This document shows, in pieces, positions 55,544 through 64,000 of a DNA stretch of 64,000 nt. The notes below the pieces were generated by a model. That model ran no database searches. It saw only the letters and a list, made by a program, of their open reading frames with translations, and was not told the origin of the DNA. Origin of the DNA: Paralithodes platypus (taxonomy: Eukaryota > Arthropoda > Malacostraca > Decapoda > Lithodidae). The stretch is taken from positions 42,024,817 to 42,088,816 of the forward strand of contig CM064509.1 in the NCBI GenBank assembly GCA_032716605.1, in the 5' to 3' direction. Made by a program: the position numbers and the translations under genes. How positions within the stretch are numbered: the first letter of the stretch is position 1; every line of letters begins with the position of its first letter.

Positions 55544-56690
55544 GGTTATGTTCTCTGAAAAGGGTGCAGTCACAGAGTGTGAGGTGAGATTGAACGGTGA
55601 GGCTATGGAGAATGTCAGCTCATTTAAGTATTTGAGCAGTGTATTCAGTAAAGATGGGAATATGGATGAAGAAGTGTGAGAGAGGGTGCAACAGGGGAAG
55701 AAGGTCGTAGGAACGCTAAAAGCAGTAACCCGAAGTAGGGTAGTCAGCATGGAAGTAAAGAAGTCCTTGCATGACAGTGTGGTAATCCCGACATTGACTT
55801 ACGGGAGCGAAGCATTGACGTTGTTGGAAAGATACAAACCAAGAGTGAGAGGGGTGGAAATGAGTTACTTGAGAAGTGCGTGCAGAGTTGTTGTTGTTGT
55901 TGTTGTTGTTGTTCCCCAGGCTGTCTGGCCGAACAGCCCCAAGGTCCCGAGCAAGGCCAAGGCCATAAACGAGCGCCCCCACAAAACCCTCCCTGCTTAC
56001 CACTAACAAAGCCTGGGTGACCGAAGCCATTCCAAGGCAGGGAGCTGAGGAGGGTGCGGAAACGCCCGGGAAACCAAAGCCCCACCGAGGCCCTGTACCC
56101 CTCAGCAATTATGAAAGGAAAGCTGAGGGGCAAGGGAAAAATGTGACGCTTTGGCTCCCAATCTGCCAATGTTAATCCACGGAAAATACGCCGTCACTTG
56201 AGATCTAGAAAATATACAAGTAAAAGGAACAGTCAGAGTAAGCTATGGGTATGGCAGAGAACGCTCAGCTCTCACTCTGATAGACCAGCCCATCACCACA
56301 TGAGTGCGGAGTTACATGGAGGGATAGCCAGATAAATGAGAAAGTACAAGAGCGGTGTGGTGTGGATGTTGATGTGCTGGAAAGTGTGAAAAGGAACACC
56401 TTGAGATGGTTCAGCCATGTGGAGTGTATGGGAAGCAAGAGAATGATTAAGAGAGTGTACGAGAGTGAGGTGGAAGGACGGAGAGGGAGAGGTAGACCGA
56501 GAGAGAGGTGGAAGGATGGAGCTAAGAAGTATATGCGTGAAAGCGGTGCTGGATGGGAGGAGGGGCGTCGACTGACTGGGGACAGAGGTGCATGGGGGCG
56601 TTTCGTTCGTGGCCACCCCTTCAGGGATCACGGTGTCCGTGAATCAACAAACCTCAGTAACACACCACCCTCACAGGCAAATTAAAATGG
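55544..56690 (+). pseudogene. LINE family C, C-terminal part, split by a SINE
   Basis: Before the SINE: EVRLNGEAMENVSSFKYLSS, then QQGKKVVGTLKAVTRSRVVS, MEVKKSLHDSVVIPTLTYGS, RVRGVEMSYLRSACRV. After it: VDVLESVKRNTLRWFSHVEC, RVYESEVEGRRGRGRPRERW, GAGWEEGRRLTGDRGAWGRF, VRGHPFRDHGVRES. This is the region downstream of the RT palm. A stop lies in the MDEEV*ERVQQ stretch and another before the SINE junction is rejoined. No RT catalytic motif is included. Confidence 0.82.
55890..56303 (-). mobile_element. SINE-like element, ~414 bp, inside LINE family C
   Basis: Same family as 8521-8933. Flanks gtgcagagtt (55880-55889) and gtgcggagtt (56304-56313) are a 10-bp target duplication with one mismatch; both equal the LINE codons for CGV at that place. 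Confidence 0.85.
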
Positions 56691-56814
56691 CCAAATTAAT
56701 GTAACTCAATATTTATTTACTCAATATTATTAGTAAAGTTATGTGTTGAAGAATATATGTCTAAATTGTAAACTAGAAAGGATACTTGTCACACATAAGA
56801 ATTAGGTAAAAATC

Positions 56815-57375
56815 TATCTATCGCCTGACGCCGTGATCCCCGAAGGGGTGGCCACGAACGAACCGCCCCCATGCACCTCTGTCCCCAGTCAGTCGACGCC
56901 CCTCCCCCCAACCAGCACCGCCTTCGTTCATGTACTTCCTCACTCCATCCTTCCACCTCTCATTCGGTCTACCTCTCCCTCTCTGTCCCTCCACCTCGCT
57001 CTCGTACACCCTCTTAGTCATTCTCTCGCTTTCCATACGTTCCATATGGCCGAACCATCTCAAGTTGTTCCTTTTCACACTTTCCAGCACATCTACCTCC
57101 ACACCACACCTCCTTCTTACTTCCTTATTAGTCTGTCTATCCCTCCATGTAACTCCGCATGCACTCCTTAAGTAATTCATTTCCACTGCTCTCACTCTTG
57201 GTCTGAGTCTCTCAACCAACGTCCATGCTTCGCTTCCGTAAGTCAGTGTCGGGATAACCACACTGTCATGCAAGGACTTCTTCACTTCCATACTGACCAC
57301 CCTATTTCTTGTTACTGCTTTTAGCGTTCCTACAACCCTCTTCCCCTGTTGTACCCTCTCCCGCATTTCTTTGAT
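56815..57375 (-). pseudogene. LINE family C, C-terminal part (best preserved)
   Basis: A 182-codon open frame on - (57366 to 56818): QQGKRVVGTLKAVTRNRVVS, SLHDSVVIPTLTYGSEAWTL, YLRSACGVTWRDRQTNKEVR, VLESVKRNNLRWFGHMERME, GRGRPNERWKDGVRKYMNEG, LTGDRGAWGRFVRGHPFGDH. It ends in a (TAGA)n tail at 56815-56822. It is the least mutated LINE piece here, so possibly the youngest, but is 5'-truncated and lacks RT. Confidence 0.85.
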
Positions 57376-57429
57376 TGAAATTTAAATTATATTTAACTCT
57401 AGTGCATATTAATGCAATTTGACTTTAGT

Positions 57430-57690
57430 GGCTCGCTGGTGTAGTGACTAGTGTCTTGGACTTCCACCCAGAAGGTCCCCGGATCGTGCCCACGCTCGAC
57501 GCAGTAAAGTTTTTCACAAGCGCTGCATGAGTCGTTACCGGCCCTCATGAGCAAGGGGATGGGGTAGTAGTACAGGACCCCAATGGAAATACACCTAATC
57601 GGCCTTATTGGGCTATCCTTAGCTGGCTTAGCATGCGCTAGCTTTAAGAACTATTATTATTATTATTATTGTTGTTATTATTGACTCACT
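57430..57690 (+). mobile_element. tRNA-derived SINE with (TTA)n tail
   Basis: Starts GTGGCTCGCTGGTGTAGTG, like a tRNA A-box region, then a degraded B box (GTCCCCGGATCGTGCCC), a body with GGCCCTCATGAGCAAGGGG, and a (TTA)n tail at 57650-57690. A second family, distinct from 19912 and 38099. Confidence 0.7.
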
Positions 57691-57787
57691 TCGATGTTTT
57701 TCAAAAGTTTACACGGACACAAATGGAGTCCAAAAAAATTCAGAAATTCTGTGAAAAAAAATAAAGACACAAATTGTGTAGAATTTT

Positions 57788-57990
57788 GCCACAAGTAGGT
57801 TTGAAAGGGACAGAGGGAGAGGTAGACCAAATGAGAGGTGGAAGGATGGAGTGAGGAAGTACATGAACGAAGGCGGTGCTGGTTGGGGGGAGGGGCGTCG
57901 ACTGACTGGGGACAGAGGTGCATGGGGGCGGTTCGTTCGTGGCCACCCCTTCGGGGATCACGGCGTCAGGCAATAGAGAGATAGATAGGT
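57788..57990 (+). pseudogene. LINE family C, 3' end
   Basis: The + strand reads DRGRGRPNERWKDGVRKYMN, GAGWGEGRRLTGDRGAWGRF, VRGHPFGDHGVRQ and a stop, then a GATAGATAG tail. 5'-truncated; nearly the same as 56815-57000 reversed. Confidence 0.82.
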
Positions 57991-58239
57991 TTGAAAGTCC
58001 TTAAACAAGGACAAAATTTGGCAATGCTGTGTCAGGCAGTGTAAAGCTGCGAGACCGAGAAATTTCCTCAGTGTAATCTAGGCAGTGAGGCGGCGAGGTG
58101 CATGCCTCGTGTGTTAGGAGTGCGATGGCTTATACTTCGGATACGTGGCCAGTTAAAACAGGATAATAATAGAATGAATAAGAATGAGAAGAGAATGGCG
58201 AGATGAATATGTGGGGTCAACCTCAGGAATGGGGTATTG

Positions 58240-58600
58240 AGTTAGGAATTAAGAAGACATATGGGTATTAGGAGTATTAGTGAAGTGATGTGCACGAGCT
58301 GACTTGGTTGATTTGGACATATGGAGAGAATGAATGATCAGAACTGGGTGAAGAAATGCCGGACTGTGAACATGGGGGGAGCTGCGCGTAGGGGTAGAAT
58401 TAGAGAGACGTGGGATTAGGTACTTCGATCCGATCTCCAAACAAAGAACTTAATGACAGAGGCAGCCCAAAAGAAGGTCGCCTGGAATTCCGCCATTTAG
58501 GACGTGAGACTGAAACCAGACTCTCTGTGGATGAAATTGTCTTTAAACTTGTATGTATAGTATGTATCTACAGTATTTATGTATTCATATAATAAAAAAC
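58240..58600 (+). pseudogene. LINE family B, 3' end
   Basis: The + strand reads SISEVM-like text, GHMERMNDQNWVKKCRTVNM, GGAARRGRIRET, then shifted frames with the AAQKKVAWNSAI-like end and a TATGTA-rich tail. Several stops. Confidence 0.75.
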
Positions 58601-58934
58601 ATTGATAATAGAAAATTCTGATTTCACTGTTGGAAAGAATGTGAAAAATACTTCTGATTTATAAAAAATAAAAATAGAGTCGTCACTGAAATTTTGAAAA
58701 TATGGCAAGTTGAAGTTTGAAGAATGACAAATTATTTAGTTGGAATCGATTTTCACTATGATCATTCTATGTTTTGTGGGTTATTATTCTGTTATATTGT
58801 AGAATGGCCTTACCTCTTTCTTTTAATGTATAATGTATTATAGAAGACACACTTATTGTGGGTTAAAACTGAGCTATAATGAAAACAATTGGTAAACTAA
58901 ACTATGTTTATGATAGCCAGTATACTGTTGTTTA
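58601..58934. other. AT-rich DNA left of DIRS copy 2
   Basis: No gene seen. Unrelated to the LINE sequence that flanks copy 1, so the two DIRS copies have different left neighbours. Confidence 0.6.
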
Positions 58935-59425
58935 ATTGGGAGGTTTGACGTACCTCCCAACCTACCAAATAGGAAAACCTACTATTTGGTAGTAGTCTTG
59001 GCAAATCCAACGTCAAGGCTATTAACCTAATTGCAATGACGACTTGTCTATTTTGACTGCTATGTCGTCATTCCAACCGCGGTTAAAAAGAAAACGTCTA
59101 GAGTCTACTCCTTATCTTGCTCTAGGAGACGTTGTACATTAACCAAAACTACCACCGAAGGTGAAAAAAGCATAGAAGAGAAGAAAAAGGGGTTTACCTT
59201 AGTTACCGCTTAAGGCCCATCCCGTGTTCCGTCATGTGCAGATCCCTGTCGAACGTGCGCATGAGCGACCCTCTCTTGTTATCACATCTCACGTCAGCAG
59301 AAGAACGCGGATGGGCAGGGGTCCGGCGTGAGGGAGGGTATTATGTACGTTGGATTTTCCAAGACTACTACCAAATAGTAGGTTTTCCTATTTGGTAGGT
59401 TGGGAGGTACGTCAAACCTCCCAAT
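58935..59425. repeat. DIRS 3' cassette with hairpin ends, copy 2
   Basis: Same length as in copy 1 (491 bp), with the same two hairpins at each end and the inverted leader sequence inside. Only a few base differences are visible, such as TCCCGTGTTCC for TCCTGTGTTCC. Confidence 0.88.
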
Positions 59426-59919
59426 TTGTTAGTAGTCTTGGCAAATCCAACGTCAAGGCTGCATAACAAATAGGAGGAGGACATCCAAGCCCAACCTACC
59501 AAAAAAACCAATGCATAAAACAAAATTACGAATGACAAAGACACAATGTAAACAAGAGAGTTTAATAAAAGAGTGAAAAACTGAGGAGTAGCTAAAAAGA
59601 ACAGTTTTAACACATGCCCGTCATTCATAGTAATGCAAAAACATAGACTTGTCTGAAACCAAAAAGGTACTGTACCCAAAATCCCTTTTCTTCAAAAACC
59701 AACAAAAACCCTGAACACAAGAACAAAACACAATTTTCAATGTGGCAAAAACACTTATGTACTGGAACAATACATAATCCCAAACTTGCAATCCAGTGTT
59801 GCAAACCCGTACACCCCCCCCCCCCCTTTGTCAAAACAAAACAAAGGAAAAGAACGAGGGACAAGGGGGGAAGACCAGGGATCGTCGCCAGAGCACCAGG
59901 AAACACGACCCCCGAGAGC

Positions 59920-61100
59920 AATCACCGGCCGAGGGGGTCGAACACTGGACACGGAGAGGTAGGAGGAGATGAAGGAATTGATAGAAGACCACAAAACCGC
60001 TGAGGCGATGGCAGGGAAGGATCGACTGGCAGGAACCGGAAGGAGGCAGCAAAGGAGCTGACATCGTGCGCAGAACCCCTACAAACAGGGTGACGGGCAC
60101 GAACGGTCCGACAAACGTGGCGGCCCATCTGCACCCGCGAGAGCCTCCCACCTGTCCGAGGAGACACCCACACAGCAGTACCCGAAGGCGGCGCCACAGA
60201 CGCAACAGAGGAGTGCAAGGCTGACACCGGGCACAACACATGGCGAGGATGCCCACGCCGTAAAGCCCGGACGGCGAAAGGCTGGAAAACGGGGGCCTCC
60301 CTCCCATGCGTGGTAACAAAAGAGGGGAGGAGGCGAACGAGACGCCATGCAAGGACGGGGAGAAGCGCACGCAGTCCCGGGGCCGTGACAATGCCGCTAG
60401 TGCAGACACCCGATCCCCAGAGGCCAGAGCGACAAGGAAGAGTGGACGCCCGAGCAACGGAACCGGCGTAGCGGCCCTTGTATACGTGGGGGAAGCCAGA
60501 AGGACCAGAGCCCGCCCCAGATCCCACTGCGGAGGAACCTGGCGCGGAGGCGGTCGATCCCGGAAGGCAGCCGTCAGGAAGGAATCCAGCTCCTGTGGCG
60601 GAACGACCAGCCCAGCGACGGACCCTAAGAACCCCCCGGACGGCAGACAAGTGGGTACGTATAGCGTCGACTGGAAAGCGACGTGGACGGAAGAGGTGAA
60701 ACAAGGAGCGTAGGACGAGGGAAGGAGAGCCAACCGGCAGGCGAGTGGCCTGTAGCCACCTAGTAAAAGACCTCCAGCGGGACCCGTAAGTCCCCCAAGG
60801 AGAAGACGGCCTGGAACGCTGCAGGAAGTCAGGCAGGGCCCGGCCGGGGACCGGGAGCCACCGTGCCACATGAACAAGCACGATGCGAAGGCCAAAGAGG
60901 TCCGCAGGGCCCCAACCTAGCCCAAGTGGAAGCCGGAGACAGGGAGAGAGACCGGACCCGGGCACCACCGCGGCAACCGGGCGGACCAAGTCCGTGCCGG
61001 CCACAGAGACGCGAGGAGCCAGACGCAGCCGTGGTACAGCCGCAGCTCCGCGAGGACTGGGCACATCAACAGCGCGGCTGGGGGCGGAAAGATGAATAAC
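59920..61100 (-). pseudogene. DIRS tyrosine recombinase, copy 2
   Basis: Same text as copy 1: YGSRWRSFTRWLQATRLP, IRTHLSAVRGVL, then in another frame PQWDLGRALVLLASP and ASGDRVSALAALSR. The H-x-x-R motif reads HDVSSF: the Arg codon has become AGC (Ser) at 60057-60059. A one-base deletion near 60026 then throws the Tyr out of frame. This copy cannot make a working recombinase. Confidence 0.85.
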
Positions 61101-62770
61101 GACCGCCACCTGTACCAGGCGACCATGAAAGCGTCCGGACCCCCCCCGGAGCGCGAGGCCGGAGGGAGAGGTCCAGAGGCAACTGGCGCGGCACCCCCGA
61201 TGCGAACAAGGCGACCTCCGGAACACCTCAGGAAGCCGCGAGGTCGGCGAACACAGTCCGTTTCATCACCCATTCTACAAGAACGCCCTGCCCGCTCGAC
61301 AGGGCGGCAGGCCCGGGCAGGTAGGAGGCATGCAAGGAGAAGGGGTGTCGGTCCGCGAGGAAGAACAACTCCACCGAGACCCCCAATAGAGTCAACGACC
61401 TGGAGGACCCCCGCATAAGGAAACAGGGGACAGCCTGTCTGAGTGTCCAACCCGAAGGCCACCGACGGACCCCGAAGGGCCAGCGCGTGGTCCCGCAGGA
61501 AGAACAAAGGAACCAACAGTCCGAGGGCATAGACGGGTAAGAGGAGGGAGACCCACCCATCTGCCGGGAAGTGGACGTCCCAGGTTCGATTGGAAACCTC
61601 ACCCAACCTCGCTCGACGTATCTGTGGTTACCCAGACCGTCGGCGGGGGGGGGCAGTCCAGGGCACAGCCGCAGAGAGCGAGCCCCGAGCAACCCAGCGA
61701 CCGAAGCGTCGGCGAACGGTACGCGGGAGCGGCAGGAGCCGATCCATAGGGGCAATGGAAACACCGCGGTGCCCATGAGGAGGAGGCGGCGTAGCCAGAG
61801 GCACCCTAAGGGAAGGGGCAGAGCGGCCCAATGCAGCGAACCCACGAACGAGTCCCAGAGCCACCCCGGGAGGGAGACGGAGTGCAACACGGCGAAGACC
61901 GTCCACCGAAGGTGCACCGTGGCCGGCAGACCCCGGGTCACCGTAGCGCCGGACAAAACCCATGCGAGACCGACCCATGGCACGACACGCGACGGGGTCA
62001 AGCGTGACTTGGGAACATCGAAGGGGAACCCTAACCGTGCGATGTTGCGAACGACTGTGAGGGCGTCGCCAATGCACAGGCCTAGGGCGTCGGAAACTAC
62101 CAACCAAACGGCCAAGGAAAACAGGATCTGGAGCCCCGCTCCTGAGGAGAGGACCCAGAGCCTGCCCCACCAGTGCGGAGAAGATCTGCGGCGCGATGCG
62201 GAGACCGAAGGGAAGGCCGTCGAACAGGAACACACGATCGGAAGTCCGAACGGCCAAGAATCGCTGGAAGCGAGGATGGAGAGGAACGAGCCAAGACGCA
62301 TCCTGGAGGGCCAGCGACACTACCCACGACAGAGGGCACAGGGCCAGGCGTACCAGGGGTACCGGCAGCATCCGAAACCGTGTGTGCACGATGTGCCCGT
62401 TGAGGGCCGACAGAACCACCACCGGTCGCAACGCGTCGCAGTTCGGCGACGGTACCAGAAAGACACGGGAGAGGAAAACCGGGTGACCGGCGGTCAACTC
62501 CCTCGACGCTACCCAGCTCGGGCATGGAAGTGAACACGTGGGCCACCTCTGAAGAGATGGGCCGGCGTCGGTGACAAGAGCGGAGTGGGGGTCTGGACGT
62601 CCACCACCAGGTGAGACCCCACCGCGCAACCCGCCGCCCCCAACGTCCCTCGCGGCTACCGAGGGGCGCAAGGGCGAAAACAACCCGAGGGAGCACCCGA
62701 GAGGAGGGGAGTGACTCGGTACGCCCAGGCGAGAAGGAGAACAAGGAGGCCGACCCAGAGAACTACACAT
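61100..62770 (-). pseudogene. DIRS reverse transcriptase, RNase H and methyltransferase-like region, copy 2
   Basis: Motif A reads VSLALQDASWLVPLHP and motif C LFSLAVWLVVSDALGLC, so the catalytic Asp residues are lost exactly as in copy 1. RNase H has LDTQTGCPLF, and the WAAALSR segment is partly deleted (GPAALSSGQG). Several frameshifts relative to copy 1. Confidence 0.85.
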
Positions 62771-62779
62771 TGTGTTGAC

Positions 62780-64000
62780 GTGGAGGTACCCCCGGTACGG
62801 GCCGTGCGGGCATGAGCGCCACGTTGACCTCCTCTACCCCCGCCCCCCCCCCCAACCTCGTCGAAAAGGGCGGGCCACCCCAACCCCAGGCCGGCGCGGG
62901 GCTGACCCCTTCGAAGGGCGGCCAGTGGAAGGCCGGCCAGCCCCGACACAGAGGGGATGAAAGGGGCAAGAACAGAAGTGCGAGGCGGAACCGACGCACA
63001 GGCCAGCAACGTCCCAGTCCTGCGCCCGTGCAAGGCGGCAGCACTTGCAGCAGCACCCCGAAGAGGACCGGCAGAAGGACGGGACTGAGAAGACCCCGCG
63101 CGCGGCACAGCGCGTCGGAGCGTGACGGAAGCAGGGGCCGGAACGACACAGCGCGGCGTCGCATGTCGGAAGCAGGGGCCGCCGACAGAGAAGCGTAGCA
63201 TTCCCAAGCATCCTGCATAAAAAACCCCGACGTATATAGCGCAGAATACAACAAACCCTGACGAATAACCAAGGGGGCCGGCCGGCAGAACGAAGACCGT
63301 ACCGTCGTGCGGTGCCGAGTTGCCGCGCACAAAACCGCCTTCAGCTCGGGAACCAAAGACACCGCGAGCCGAAGGTGGACCCGCTGAACGCGGTCCAAAC
63401 CCTCGCGAAGATCGCCTGGCGCAGACGCCTCGAAAAGCAGCAGGTGGTGAACAGACGTCTGGAGGGAACCTAAAGACAAGACAATAAGTCCGTCACCCTC
63501 TGTCGCAAGGGAAAAACCGTGGCGACAGAGGGCTGATCCGGGTGAGAGAAGAACGGGGTAGCAATAGAACAAAGTTCAAGAACGGGCGCGCTCATCCAGG
63601 ACCAGAACGCGCCGTCCAACCCGCCGACAGACACAAGAGGAGGCAAAAGCAGGGACGACTCCGGGGGAGGGACGGAAGGAGAGCCGTCGACGGATCGGTG
63701 TGTGAAGTCGAAGGCCTCAGCAAACCAGGCCACCAATGGGAGAGGGTGACCGAGCATGATGGCTAAGCCAGGTGTACCGGCGTCGCACAAACCTGTCCCA
63801 TAGGAGGACAGACCCGTCAACACAGCCAGGGACTGAACAGCCGGAAGGATGTCAGGGCGGCTGCAGTCTGACCAGAGCGTAGGCCTGCAGAAGGGAGGGG
63901 GACCGTAGCAGGGGTAAGTAGGGTGAGGTGCTGAGGGTGAGTCACCGCCAAGAAGGGCGAGAAGAGGGAGTCTTCCATCGACTCCAAGCGCCCGTCGAAG
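62780..64000 (-). pseudogene. DIRS gag-like C-terminal region, copy 2 (partial)
   Basis: Matches 33600-34820 of copy 1, including SLGSLQTSVHHLLLFEASAP and LKAVLCAATRHRTTVRSSFC. Continues beyond the window. The C run at about 62844-62853 is one of several that shift the frame. Confidence 0.6.

Larger units (their letters stand above)
58935..64000 (-). mobile_element. DIRS-like retrotransposon, copy 2 (cut by window end)
   Basis: Sense on -. It carries the same 491-bp cassette (58935-59425), then the body from 59426. The alignment with copy 1 runs to the window end, which corresponds to about 34820 in copy 1, so the leader, the palindromes and the right inverted repeat lie outside. Differences from copy 1 are scattered substitutions and small indels. 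Confidence 0.9.

Overview
This is a repeat-dense stretch of an animal nuclear genome, most likely a decapod crustacean. That is inference from three things: two spliced exons that read as the C-terminus of the phosphatidylinositol-transfer protein RdgB/PITPNM, a DIRS-type tyrosine-recombinase retrotransposon (DIRS1-like elements are known to be common in decapods), and many degraded non-LTR retrotransposons of types usual in arthropods. No bacterial or organellar gene is visible.

Host genes: the only host coding sequence I can support is on the + strand at 2276-2407 and 2913-3055, with good splice signals. The rest is intron or intergenic DNA filled with transposon debris.

Layout. 0.7-9.3 kb: fragments of four or five LINE families, a TTAA-flanked MITE (4248-4736), an I-like LINE with an RNase H domain cut by a second TTAA MITE (5428-6864), a Tigger-like MITE (7318-7698) and a LINE carrying a ~410-bp SINE with target duplication (8521-8933). 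11.3-13.1 kb: a Tigger-like element with a TTAA MITE nested inside, abutting a 37-bp minisatellite. 14.4-25.1 kb: SINEs, 5'-truncated LINEs, MITEs, a tRNA-derived SINE and a large antisense LINE pseudogene. 29.1-29.74 kb: LINE interrupted by DIRS copy 1 (29744-37779). 38-58.6 kb: more MITEs, SINEs and LINE ends, and a complete but dead Tc1-like transposon with TA duplications (47307-48732). 58935-64000: the 3' end and about 5 kb of DIRS copy 2, cut off by the window edge.

The most striking object is the DIRS element. Its sense (-) strand is strongly depleted in adenine across the coding part. The catalytic aspartates of reverse transcriptase motif A and motif C, of RNase H, and a conserved Asp of the following methyltransferase-like region are replaced, mostly Asp to Ala, which is one A-to-C change per codon. 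The RT losses are shared by both copies, whose left flanks are unrelated, so the loss appears older than at least one of the two insertions. The element also has 295-bp terminal inverted repeats that look identical by eye, plus a 491-bp hairpin-capped cassette at its 3' end. Lack of A removes stop codons from every frame on both strands, so the many long overlapping open frames there are mostly artefacts.
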